A model generated the notes under the pieces. It was not told where the DNA came from and made no database searches. It saw nothing but the letters and a program-made list of their open reading frames with translations. From NCBI GenBank assembly GCA_963674975.1, contig OY771913.1, positions 62,001 through 126,000 of the forward strand: DNA of 64,000 nt, read 5' to 3'. The position numbers and the translations under genes were made by a program. This DNA comes from UBA4781 sp963674975. Its GTDB lineage: Bacteria; Chloroflexota; Anaerolineae; Anaerolineales; Anaerolineaceae. This document shows positions 15,755 to 24,151 of the stretch, piece after piece (positions within the stretch are counted from its first letter, which is position 1; each line of letters begins with the position of its first letter).

Positions 15755-17779
15755 ATGAAAAAGATTGATCTTCACCTACATACTATCTCGACAGAGAGTG
15801 ATAGTGACTTTGAATTTAATTTAGAAAAGCTAGAAACATATATTAAAAAAAGAGATATTGATGGTATTGCAATAACGAATCACAATCGCTTTGATCTTGA
15901 ACAATATAGATTGATCTCTCAAACGATTTCCATTATTATTTTCCCAGGGATTGAAATTGATCTAGAAGATGGTCACATTTTATTAATTGCTGATATATAT
16001 GAGTTGAATGATTTTAATGAAAAGTGCAAATCTCTAACAAATAAAATAACTGAAACAGGTGAACCAATCAGTGTCTCGGAACTTGAGAAAATATTTGTTG
16101 ATCTTTCAAAGTATATATTAATTCCTCATTATAAGAAAAAACCAAATCTTAATGATGAGACAATAGATCAGCTGGGTAGCTATATAACAGCAGGTGAGGT
16201 AGCTAGTCCCAAAAAATTCAAATACTGTCAAAAAGATTCAAATTCACTTGTTCCAGTATATTTCAGTGATTTCCGAAGTTGCAATAGCATTACAGAATAT
16301 CCTATTCGGCAGACTTATATTGATGTAGGAAACCTTTGCTTTGATTCTGTTAAAGCTTCTCTAGGAGATAAAAACAAAGTTTTCTTATCAGAAGAGGAAG
16401 GACATAGTTTCTTTGATGCCCTTGATAATGGGGTGAAATTGTCTACTGGGTTGAATGTAATAATAGGAGAAAGATCAAGTGGTAAAACTTATACACTCGA
16501 TCAAATTAATAGATCATTTGAGAATGTTAAGTACATCCAACAATTTTCTTTATTAGAGCGTAACGAAAACGCTGATGAAAAAAAATTTAATGACATGATA
16601 AGTCGTGACTATAGTCTCTTCTCTCAAGATTATCTTAGTGAGTTTAAAAATGTAGTAGACAGTATGGCAAGTGTCAATATTGAGCAAAATGAGCGTCTGG
16701 CAGATAAATATATTTTCTCCCTAATAAAAAATGCTGATGAATCAGATAAAGCCGATGCTTTCTCAAAAGTAGTGCTTTTTAGTGAAACATCATTTTCAAG
16801 GAATGAACTTGGGAACTTGAAATCGTTAATAAGCTCAGTTGAAACATTGATTGAAAATACAGAATATAGAGAAATAATCGATCGCAATATTCCAATTGAA
16901 AACCTAAAAAGATTGGCTATTGAATTAATTAAAAAACATAATCATGAAACTGAAAACAATTTGAAAAAGAGCTTTGTAAATGACATGGTTGAAAATATTC
17001 GTAAAGCTCTACAGATTCATACTTCAGCTACTGTAATTGAAGAAATTGATTTTTATCGAATGGCAATTGATAACAAAAGAAACGAGAAGTTTAAAAAAAT
17101 TGTAAATGCAATTCAAACTGAACGAGAAATTTATAGAAAAGAAATTCAAGGATTTAAAATTATAGCAAGACAGAGGAAATTCAGTGGCGCAAAAGAACTT
17201 AAAGATCAAAGCAAACAGATGCTGAAATTTAGTGATGCCTATAAAAATTACGGCGATCCATACGAATTCTTAAAAGCACTCAGAAATATAGAAACTCTTG
17301 AGGAGGCTGATTACTACAAATTATTTACAAAAATAGAATATCGTATACTCAATAAGCATGATACACCGGTATCAGGTGGGGAAAGGTCAGAATTTCATCT
17401 CTTGCATGAAATAAACGATGCCCAACAGTATGATATGTTGTTAATTGATGAACCAGAATCATCATTTGATAATATCTTTCTAATGGAAAAAGTAAATGAA
17501 TTAATCAAGGATATTTCACAGTCGATACCGGTTGTTATAGTAACTCATAATAATACAGTTGGTGCATCAATCAAACCAGATTATCTTATATATACACATA
17601 AGACTATTAATAACGGTATCGTTCAATATGAAGTATATTCAGGGTTTCCAACAGACAAACAACTTAAATCGCCTGATGGAAAAACAATCAAAAACTTTGA
17701 AGTAATACTAAATTGTTTAGAAGCAGGCCCAGATGTTTATTATGAAAGGGGTAGTTCATATGAAATGCTTAAAGATTGA
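15755..17779 (+). CDS. PHP-domain/ABC-type ATPase fusion, candidate defence effector
   Basis: A 674-residue protein. Residues 1-200 form a PHP metallo-hydrolase domain: KIDLHLHT at the N terminus, GIAITNHN near 40, PGIEIDL near 65, GHILLIAD near 74 and ILIPHY near 122 supply the expected metal ligands. Residues 230-640 form an SMC/ABC-like ATPase: Walker A GERSSGKT at 238-245, a long helical insert, the VSGGERSEF signature near 540, LLIDEPESSF (Walker B) near 563 and VIVTHNN (H-loop) near 600. It resembles proteins annotated as TrlF-family AAA-like ATPases and other PHP-SMC fusions often placed in defence loci. It is AT-rich and sits between two tRNA-Pro copies. The ATG follows AAGGTGGGAAG. 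Confidence 0.85.
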   Translation: MKKIDLHLHTISTESDSDFEFNLEKLETYIKKRDIDGIAITNHNRFDLEQYRLISQTISIIIFPGIEIDLEDGHILLIADIYELNDFNEKCKSLTNKITETGEPISVSELEKIFVDLSKYILIPHYKKKPNLNDETIDQLGSYITAGEVASPKKFKYCQKDSNSLVPVYFSDFRSCNSITEYPIRQTYIDVGNLCFDSVKASLGDKNKVFLSEEEGHSFFDALDNGVKLSTGLNVIIGERSSGKTYTLDQINRSFENVKYIQQFSLLERNENADEKKFNDMISRDYSLFSQDYLSEFKNVVDSMASVNIEQNERLADKYIFSLIKNADESDKADAFSKVVLFSETSFSRNELGNLKSLISSVETLIENTEYREIIDRNIPIENLKRLAIELIKKHNHETENNLKKSFVNDMVENIRKALQIHTSATVIEEIDFYRMAIDNKRNEKFKKIVNAIQTEREIYRKEIQGFKIIARQRKFSGAKELKDQSKQMLKFSDAYKNYGDPYEFLKALRNIETLEEADYYKLFTKIEYRILNKHDTPVSGGERSEFHLLHEINDAQQYDMLLIDEPESSFDNIFLMEKVNELIKDISQSIPVVIVTHNNTVGASIKPDYLIYTHKTINNGIVQYEVYSGFPTDKQLKSPDGKTIKNFEVILNCLEAGPDVYYERGSSYEMLKD

Positions 17780-18053
17780 AAATGGGAAAGGTTTTTATCG
17801 TTTGGATAAGGAAGATTGGCATCCTATTGATAAGTTGAATAAAGAGGATTTATTAACTCTTGTTAATCTTTCGTTAACTGATGATTTTGAAATGGATGAA
17901 TTCGACAAAGAAAAGCTAGAACATAAAGCTCACCAAGTGATTTATAAAAATATTTTTGAAAAGCTTTCAGAGTTGGGAAAAAAGAAAAATCGATTTAAAG
18001 ATGAAAGCGAATTATTATACAAATCTGCATTTGAAAAATATAGTCGAGAATAA
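17760..18053 (+). CDS. Small protein coupled to the PHP-ATPase
   Basis: A 97-residue charged protein with no recognised domain (MKCLKIENGKGFYRLDKEDW at the start, helical and Lys-rich at the end). Its ATG lies inside the last codons of the PHP-ATPase gene and the two frames overlap by 20 bases, so translation is coupled. A constant partner would be expected if the pair forms one system, for instance as a regulator or subunit. The function is unknown. Starts at 17733 and 17742 are in frame, but the first domain-like residues and the purine-rich AAAGGGG support 17760. Confidence 0.75.
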   Translation: MKCLKIENGKGFYRLDKEDWHPIDKLNKEDLLTLVNLSLTDDFEMDEFDKEKLEHKAHQVIYKNIFEKLSELGKKKNRFKDESELLYKSAFEKYSRE

Positions 18054-18141
18054 ATCGCTTCCACTAAATCGATTACTTCTTCGTTTTTAGATTTGTTTGA
18101 AAGATCTATTCCCCTGAGAAGAGTGTTCCAAGAACAATAGA

Positions 18142-18349
18142 ATGTCCCAATATTGTATTTATTTGTTATCAATCACAGATCAGTGGGGCAATTTTAAACC
18201 TGCTCTTTGAAAATCTGGATGAGATATATGAAGATTTCACAACTAAACTCCCAAAGCGGAATAGTGAATGGGCGGGTTATAATCTGATCACACCTGACAA
18301 TTTAAAATATGGTTGGAGAGTACAAGATAAAGAACTTCTGTTTCTATAA
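18142..18349 (+). pseudogene. Frameshifted small ORF in the tRNA-Pro island
   Basis: An ATG at 18142 opens 22 codons (ending DQWGNFKPAL) that stop at 18208. The next frame continues directly with about 46 coherent codons (ENLDEIYEDF, NSEWAGYNLITPDN, GWRVQDKELLFL) to a TAA at 18347. Removing one T from the run at 18206-18208 joins them into a single protein of about 68 residues. So it is either a one-base insertion in a real gene or a sequencing error. The family is not recognised. It lies between the PHP-ATPase pair and tRNA-Pro. Confidence 0.5.
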
Positions 18350-18445
18350 ATGGAAAGCGAAACACGGAGAGATGAATATCTCACAACTATATCACATGGA
18401 GGAAATGGAATAGGAAAACCGGAAACTCAAGCAAATGTATTCCCA

Positions 18446-18476
18446 ACAAAAAAGGATTGCTGGTCAGCAATCCTTT
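18446..18476 (-). terminator. Terminator of tRNA-Pro
   Basis: The hairpin AAAGGATTGCTG/CAGCAATCCTTT is followed on the minus strand by a T run, four bases after the CCA end of tRNA-Pro. Confidence 0.8.
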
Positions 18477-18479
18477 CTC

Positions 18480-18558
<79 letters not shown>

Positions 18559-18618
18559 AACGAAAGCCATTATAACATGACCTCGGGAGAATACAAAGGA
18601 ATTTAAAACCAATTTTTC

Positions 18619-19386
18619 TCAGGGTACTTTTGCCCAGCCAAAATAGGTGGGAATGAACATACGGCGGGAGCCAGCTGCACGGGCACGTTCATCTTGCATA
18701 TGGAAGTTTTCAACCTGGTCGGGTCTGAGGTGCCCTCTCTCGACAAGCTGTTGTAGGTCTAGATCGATCACCTGCCATTCCAACAGTGCTTCACGCGGGG
18801 TGGGGTGGATAGAAGCGGGTTTGAGCATACTGACATGGATATCTGTCAATTGGAGCTGTTCGAAGAGATTTTTCAGCCGGCTGCCAAGGTCGATCTGTGC
18901 TCCCACTGCAAGCAGAGCCATGTTCTGCAGTTCTCCCAGCTTTTGCAGTTCTTCGGGTTCATCCTCGCGGGCAGTGTAATTTGGTTCAGCCAGCACCACC
19001 AAATGTCCCCCAAAGCGCGTTACGCGTTTCATCTCTTCCAGCATTGCCAGCGGATCAGGAACCCACATCAAGAAATAATGACAGAGGGTGATCATAAAGC
19101 GGTGATCACGAAATGGAAGACGAAAGCCATCTGCACAGGTCATGCGCAGGTGGGGGTTATGTTTCTTTGCGAATTCTATGCTGGAAAATGCAATATCCGC
19201 TCCATAGGCACGATGATATCCATCTCTATAGATCTGATGGAGAACCGCTCCCGTGCCGCAGCCAACTTCTAGCAGGGGAGTGGTGCGGGCGGCGCGCAGG
19301 GTCTGGAGAATGTAACGGCGGACTTCCTTTGTCCACCCAGCCTGCTGGGTGAAGCGTTTGTGCCAGAAGCGCGGATTGAAGTCCAC
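18619..19386 (-). CDS. Class I SAM methyltransferase of the radical SAM/DUF2207 cluster
   Basis: A 255-residue methyltransferase. Motif I is LLEVGCGTGAVLHQIY, followed by GADIAFSSIEFAKK (post-I), CADGFRLPFRDHRF (motif II) and ITLCHYFLMWVPDP (motif IV region), as in UbiE-type enzymes. It starts at GTG with AGGAGAG seven bases upstream and begins 12 bases after the radical SAM paralogue, so it is the last gene of that operon. A methyltransferase at the end of a cluster with a putative modified tail peptide could add methyl groups to the same product, but the substrate is inferred only from position. Confidence 0.88.
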   Translation of the reverse strand: MDFNPRFWHKRFTQQAGWTKEVRRYILQTLRAARTTPLLEVGCGTGAVLHQIYRDGYHRAYGADIAFSSIEFAKKHNPHLRMTCADGFRLPFRDHRFMITLCHYFLMWVPDPLAMLEEMKRVTRFGGHLVVLAEPNYTAREDEPEELQKLGELQNMALLAVGAQIDLGSRLKNLFEQLQLTDIHVSMLKPASIHPTPREALLEWQVIDLDLQQLVERGHLRPDQVENFHMQDERARAAGSRRMFIPTYFGWAKVP

Positions 19387-19398
19387 CGATCTGCTCTC

Positions 19399-20562
19399 CT
19401 ATCTTTTCTTCCAGATGGAAGACCAGGGATCGGTCAGCAGATTTCCCATTACCCGGTTGATGCCCTGTGCCGGCAGAACATCTCCATCCGGCTCCACGTA
19501 CAGCCAGGCGTTTCCTGCACCTTTCTTCATCCGTTTTCCGCCAGTTTTCAATTCCAGGTTGATCGGATTGTACTGGGAATAAGGTACCGGTAGATCCCAG
19601 ACCATGGAAAGTCCCTGCATGACCGCTTGATCCTGAATTTTCTGGAGCGATCTGGCAAGGCTGTTATCGGCTGCACTCAGGGATAGCGAATGGAGTTCAC
19701 TGGCGGTTAGTTTGGGCAGCGCCTGTTCGATTTCATTTATATTTTCATTAGTGAGGGTAAAGTGTACGGTCACCGCAATATCATCATCCAGTAGATTCTG
19801 CAGGCTTTCCCAGAATCGTTCATCAGCCGGTGCACCCAGCAGCATGATATGGTCCAGCCCGCTGTTGAGGATGGTTTTCATATACCTCTTATTGGTAAAG
19901 CGCAGTCCATCGCTCAATAATCCGCAGACAATACCAAGGTCTTCACATTTCGCAATTAAGTCAGGCAGATCTGAACGCAATGTTGGTTCACCGCCGGTGA
20001 AGACAACGTGCGGAATACCGGCTTGCTGTACTTTTTCAAGGATGGTGATCCATTCATCTTTGGTAAGCTCGCGCGTTACTCGATAAGTAGGGGCAATATC
20101 GGGAGAGGTGTTGTCTTTTGAGACCTGATAGGTCAACGCGCAGTCCAGACGGTAAGGGGCGCTGAGTTTTTTAGAGTAGGGTTCCACACGTTCCAGATCG
20201 AGGTAGGTTACCGGGTCGAGGTCGGGAGTCTGGATGATGGTATCCAGTTTTACGCAAAAATCAGCAAAGTCATGTTTTACCTCATCAGGGGTTATCTCAT
20301 ATTTTTCTGCCATTTCTTTAGCTGCCTGTTCAATGGGTGTGTTTTGCATCAGGTGAAAAGCATATTCGGCAGCAGTACGGTTAAGGTGCAGCACGGTACT
20401 GGCATCAATGATGAGGATCCCTTCACCATTGGGTTCTACACGCAGGTTGAGACGATAGGGCAGCTGATCTCCCTTCACTCCCTGATACTGATAAGAACCA
20501 ACCGGTACCGGTTTAATCGGTTCGACCAATTTTTCTATCTTGTCTTTGATTTTCGTGAACAT
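19399..20562 (-). CDS. Radical SAM-like protein lacking cluster cysteines, with PqqD-like domain
   Basis: A 387-residue paralogue of the next gene upstream. It has a PqqD-like N-terminal domain (about 50-110) and the radical SAM barrel markers APYRLDCALTY and HVVFTGGEPTL. The CxxxCxxC that should follow LTY is replaced: at the aligned places Val, Asn and Pro stand where the intact paralogue has three cysteines. The SPASM cysteines are also gone (LYVEPDGDVLPAQG). It therefore cannot hold the standard 4Fe-4S clusters and is probably a non-catalytic partner, perhaps a substrate-binding scaffold. GGGAGG precedes the ATG; 15 bases separate it from the active paralogue. Confidence 0.85.
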   Translation of the reverse strand: MFTKIKDKIEKLVEPIKPVPVGSYQYQGVKGDQLPYRLNLRVEPNGEGILIIDASTVLHLNRTAAEYAFHLMQNTPIEQAAKEMAEKYEITPDEVKHDFADFCVKLDTIIQTPDLDPVTYLDLERVEPYSKKLSAPYRLDCALTYQVSKDNTSPDIAPTYRVTRELTKDEWITILEKVQQAGIPHVVFTGGEPTLRSDLPDLIAKCEDLGIVCGLLSDGLRFTNKRYMKTILNSGLDHIMLLGAPADERFWESLQNLLDDDIAVTVHFTLTNENINEIEQALPKLTASELHSLSLSAADNSLARSLQKIQDQAVMQGLSMVWDLPVPYSQYNPINLELKTGGKRMKKGAGNAWLYVEPDGDVLPAQGINRVMGNLLTDPWSSIWKKR

Positions 20563-20577
20563 GAATCCTCCCAGTAC

Positions 20578-21930
20578 TTAAACTTGTACGGCGTAATCAG
20601 GATTGACCGCAGATTTTTCTGCAACTGTCAGAGGACATCCGCCTCCGCAGGTATCCAGAAGCGCACAACCCCGGCATTCTTCCGGCACATATCGTTTCTC
20701 ACGGATAAAAACAGCCAGGTCACTTTCCCAAATACTCTGCCAATCTTGCTGCAGGAAATTTCCTAGTGATACATAATAAGATTGACACGGTAGAACATCT
20801 CCGTTAGGTTCTATACACATATTATAGCGTGCAGCAGTACAACCTTTCACACCCAACCCCATCAGAATGGGATCAAAATGACAGTATTGGGTGGGTGTGT
20901 ACCAGATCAAGCGCTGATCGCTGCGGGAAGTCATCTCCTGAGCGATCTTTAATAAGCGTGGCAGCTCGCTTTCATCCAATTCTTCTTCGAATAGTTTTCC
21001 TCTACCTGAATGGATGATGCCGTTCAAACCAACCGTAGGAACACCCAGTTCTTTTAAAAATTCCAGCGTGTCAGATAAATAGGCGCTGTTCTTCCTGATC
21101 AGGGTAGTGTTTGTCATCACGAAAAGACGGGTAGCCAGCGTATTGCGGATGCCCTGAACGGTTTCTTTCCAGGCGCCCTGACAGACGACCATCTGGTCAT
21201 GGATATCGGGATTATGCGATTCCAGGGTGATCTGCACGTGATCGAGCCCTGCTTCTACCAGTTTCTGCACGAAGGCAGCATCTTTTAATGCACGTCCGTT
21301 GGTGTTCAATCCGGTGATCAGCCCCAGATTTTCTGCATGCCGGACAAGGTCGGGCAGGTACTTTACCAGGGTTGGTTCGCCGCCGGTGAAAACTACGTGC
21401 GGAATGCCGGTATCCCATATTTTTTGAAGAACCAGCTTCCATTCATCAAGTGATAGGGTGTGAGAAAAATGACGCTGTTTGACGTTATAGCAGTGAGCGC
21501 AGTCATTATCGCAAGCGTAGGTTAAGGCAAGGTCCATGCGGTAGGGGGCAGAGGGTTCTTTTGAGAATGGTCCCTGAACTTCCACATCCAGATCACAAAA
21601 AGGGCAGGCATCGCTGGTAGGAGAGGTGATCATTTCAAGCTGATCTTTAAAAATGAGATAATCGATGGCAGCTTGTTTTCGATCTACCCGGAATGTATGC
21701 GCCAATCCCTTGACCACTTCTTCATTTGATTTGCCATCCAAAAATGCTTTTGCCATAAAGGCTGCACTAGGATTGAAGTGATACATGCGGTTGGCATTGA
21801 TCAACAATGTCGCATAATTGTCGGTATCAATGCGCAGGTGAATGCGCTTCTTTTCATCACCTTCCGAACGCAGATAATGATAGATATCCGGCTTTTTTTG
21901 CTGCTCTTTATTCTTTTTTGAGAAAAGCAT
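20578..21930 (-). CDS. Radical SAM/SPASM peptide-modifying enzyme with PqqD-like domain
   Basis: A 450-residue enzyme. Residues 40-100 look like a PqqD peptide-chaperone domain. The radical SAM core begins at RMDLALTYACDNDCAHC (C140, C144, C147), with HVVFTGGEPTL downstream. The C-terminal SPASM region has CIEPNGDVLPC and CRGCALLDTCGGGCP, which can hold auxiliary 4Fe-4S clusters. This build is typical of maturases that modify ribosomal peptides such as sactipeptides and PQQ. The gene lies 15 bases after a DUF2207 protein with a Cys-Ala repeat tail, the obvious candidate substrate. A cysteine-free paralogue follows. Confidence 0.92.
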   Translation of the reverse strand: MLFSKKNKEQQKKPDIYHYLRSEGDEKKRIHLRIDTDNYATLLINANRMYHFNPSAAFMAKAFLDGKSNEEVVKGLAHTFRVDRKQAAIDYLIFKDQLEMITSPTSDACPFCDLDVEVQGPFSKEPSAPYRMDLALTYACDNDCAHCYNVKQRHFSHTLSLDEWKLVLQKIWDTGIPHVVFTGGEPTLVKYLPDLVRHAENLGLITGLNTNGRALKDAAFVQKLVEAGLDHVQITLESHNPDIHDQMVVCQGAWKETVQGIRNTLATRLFVMTNTTLIRKNSAYLSDTLEFLKELGVPTVGLNGIIHSGRGKLFEEELDESELPRLLKIAQEMTSRSDQRLIWYTPTQYCHFDPILMGLGVKGCTAARYNMCIEPNGDVLPCQSYYVSLGNFLQQDWQSIWESDLAVFIREKRYVPEECRGCALLDTCGGGCPLTVAEKSAVNPDYAVQV

Positions 21931-21945
21931 ACGATCCTATCTTTT

Positions 21946-23682
21946 TTAGCGACCACCACCCGCACATGCACAGGCACATCCCGCGCATGCACACGCGCAA
22001 GCACATCCTCCTCCGCTGATATGACCGCCGCCGCTGGTTCTGTGGAAGGAGCCAGATGAAGTGGTCTGTGGAATGGGATTTGTCTTGCTGGTGATCTTAT
22101 CGGTGAAACTGGTCAAATTCCCTACCACGCTGGAAGAAAAACTCTGCACGGTCCCTACAACAGAAGCGGCTGCTGCAGAACCAGCCAGTCTTGGAAGAGT
22201 AATGGTGGTCATACTGCTGCCGCCGCCTTTGTACCCTCCTCCAGAGGTTGAAGAAACCGTTTTTGTACCGGTTGAACCTGAAACGGTGTTGCGGGGAATG
22301 GAAGGATCAGCTCGCCACCACCAGTAAGGCATAAAAACCGGTCCGGTGCCGAATACTGTGCGCGTTCGGTTGTCATAATCCCTGTCAAGCATGGTCCAAT
22401 CCATCTGCTCCTGATAGCGCTCACCGCGAACTTCGGGAGTATCGGCTGATTCGACCTGCTGCCAGGCTTTTTCCATAATATCTTTATAAAAGGCGATCGT
22501 TTCTTTTCGGCTGAAGCCTTTCATTTTTTCGGAAACAGATTTCACCAGGGCTACCATCATATCTTGCAGTGCCTTGGTTCGCTCTCGTGAATTTTTCAAA
22601 CGAAATGCTTCAAGAAACTCTTTTTCATATTCACGCAAATCTTCCGGCAGATTCTCTTCTACTTTAATTTCCAGAGGATCACGGGTGACGATCTGAGCCG
22701 CTTCTTTTTTCATGGTAGAGAAGAGGATCATGGTCAATATCTTATCCATGGGCTGCTCCATGAGGATGCCCACCTCCACAGGTGTAAGACCGCGCTTGAT
22801 GCCCATCCCTTCAACAGCAATTTTTGGAGGGAGGTATTTTAACCTGCGGTTCTTTGACGCTTTCAGGGCGAGGACGATAACAAGAATGATCAGGGCAGCA
22901 GCCCCACCGCAGCATAATATCGGAACGAGTGTGCCCAGAAGTTTTCCGCTGTCGAAAGTGATGACATTTTCCTGTGAAATAGCAGATGCGGGGACATAGC
23001 GGGCGGGGAAAGTGGCACCGAAAGGCTGGTATTGTGTTGAAGGATTTGCTTCGGTAGTAGACCATTGATAAACGATGCGTCCTTCTTCATCTATTCCGGT
23101 TAGGGGAGTGGAATCTCCCGGCCAATTTTTCGGCATGATGTAGGTTGCTTCCGGATCAACAACAGCCGCGGGCAGGTGAACGGTGACCGTTAGCTCTGTA
23201 CTGCCGTGGCTGAGGGAAGAATCAAACCAGGTTGGTGAATAATTAAAACTCGTATATTCCTCTGTGGTGTCTTCTGTGGTGGCAACGAAAAGCATATCTC
23301 TCACGGTGCCAATGCGGATATAAATCGTTCCGCTTTGCCCTGCAGGAATGGCATTAGCGCCCAAACCCAGCGCAAAACCATACTCAACATATGGAGAATC
23401 TTCAATATCTGTGATGACAGCCCCATCGATGGTGGCGGTGATGCTGCTCAGATCGTAATTATCATTGGGCATACCGATATCCACATAGTCAATGGGAGAG
23501 GCGCCGCTGTCATTTTGGAAGGTTATCAGGTATTCAATGGTTGCCGTCCCATCTTCATTGATATAAATATCGGTTGTCAGGGATGGTACTTCAAAAGAAT
23601 AACTCTGTGCAAAGACAGGGGAAATGAAAGTGAATACGGCGATCAAAACAGAAAGCAATAAACTAAATCGAACTTTCTTCAT
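21946..23682 (-). CDS. DUF2207 membrane protein with Cys-Ala repeat C-terminal tail
   Basis: A 578-residue exported membrane protein. It has a signal peptide (residues 1-25), an extracellular DUF2207-type beta domain (about 30-240), one transmembrane helix (about 248-273), a helical cytoplasmic part (about 280-450), and a Gly/Ser/Thr-rich linker. The last 35 residues end GGGHISGGG, then alternating Cys and Ala (seven Cys in 15 residues), then GGGR. DUF2207 proteins usually end in plain Gly-rich tails. The Cys codons vary (TGT and TGC mixed) and so do the Ala codons, so the repeat is kept at protein level. It is followed by two radical SAM proteins, one catalytic. Confidence 0.9.
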   Translation of the reverse strand: MKKVRFSLLLSVLIAVFTFISPVFAQSYSFEVPSLTTDIYINEDGTATIEYLITFQNDSGASPIDYVDIGMPNDNYDLSSITATIDGAVITDIEDSPYVEYGFALGLGANAIPAGQSGTIYIRIGTVRDMLFVATTEDTTEEYTSFNYSPTWFDSSLSHGSTELTVTVHLPAAVVDPEATYIMPKNWPGDSTPLTGIDEEGRIVYQWSTTEANPSTQYQPFGATFPARYVPASAISQENVITFDSGKLLGTLVPILCCGGAAALIILVIVLALKASKNRRLKYLPPKIAVEGMGIKRGLTPVEVGILMEQPMDKILTMILFSTMKKEAAQIVTRDPLEIKVEENLPEDLREYEKEFLEAFRLKNSRERTKALQDMMVALVKSVSEKMKGFSRKETIAFYKDIMEKAWQQVESADTPEVRGERYQEQMDWTMLDRDYDNRTRTVFGTGPVFMPYWWWRADPSIPRNTVSGSTGTKTVSSTSGGGYKGGGSSMTTITLPRLAGSAAAASVVGTVQSFSSSVVGNLTSFTDKITSKTNPIPQTTSSGSFHRTSGGGHISGGGCACACACAGCACACAGGGR

Positions 23683-23704
23683 GGAAATAAGATCCTTTCC
23701 TTAA

Positions 23705-24067
23705 TTACCACTTTGGTTCTTCAGTTAATTGATAAGTGGTTCCGCAGCTGGAACAGGTGACCATGGGTGCTCCATTGACCATTTTGACGTCTTTTTCAGA
23801 GAGAGGAGAGCCGCACGATTTACATTTAATGGATTCCATGGTTACATCACCGGGAAGATCGATGTTTAGAGTAACGTTGGTGACCTCTTCGGTTGGCTTT
23901 TTCATCCGCACTGCGAAGAAGATCAGAATAAAAGCGATAAGTAGGAATGCCCCTGCGTACCAGAGCAGGCTGACGTCGCCATTGGCTGAGATGGAGAGCA
24001 GAAAAATAACACCAAAAAATATGAGAATTGCAGCAATAACAAAAAGGATGATTTTACCAGCTTTCAT
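23705..24067 (-). CDS. Small membrane protein with C-terminal zinc ribbon
   Basis: A 120-residue protein with two hydrophobic helices (about 3-27 and 35-55), then a soluble part ending in a zinc-ribbon-like CKSCGSPLSEK and CSSCGTTY pair of CxxC motifs. The role is unknown. The ATG at 24067 follows GGAGG; the longer frame to 24088 only includes the ribosome site. It is first in the minus-strand group leading to the DUF2207 and radical SAM genes, 22 bases before the DUF2207 start, so it is likely part of that system. It diverges from ligA across 84 bases. Confidence 0.75.
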   Translation of the reverse strand: MKAGKIILFVIAAILIFFGVIFLLSISANGDVSLLWYAGAFLLIAFILIFFAVRMKKPTEEVTNVTLNIDLPGDVTMESIKCKSCGSPLSEKDVKMVNGAPMVTCSSCGTTYQLTEEPKW

Positions 24068-24138
24068 GATTCCTCCAAAAAATTTCACTCGTCATTTATT
24101 ATATACGGAAATAAACATAAGAAGTTTTCATTCATTGC

Positions 24139-24144
24139 TATAAT
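24139..24144 (+). promoter_or_regulatory. -10 box placing ligA on a leaderless transcript
   Basis: A consensus TATAAT ends seven bases before the A of the ligA ATG at 24152. Initiation about seven bases downstream would start at or just before the first codon. No Shine-Dalgarno site is present. The -35 region is weak. Confidence 0.5.
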
Positions 24145-24151
24145 ACGAATA

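Noticed and set aside
17942..18172. Minus-strand ORF of 76 codons in the PHP-ATPase cassette
   Set aside because: It overlaps the end of the small partner gene and the frameshifted ORF, has no ribosome site and has low-complexity composition.
21946..22020. Cys-Ala tail as a simple DNA repeat expansion
   Set aside because: Cys and Ala codons alternate with mixed third bases, so there is no repeated DNA unit.
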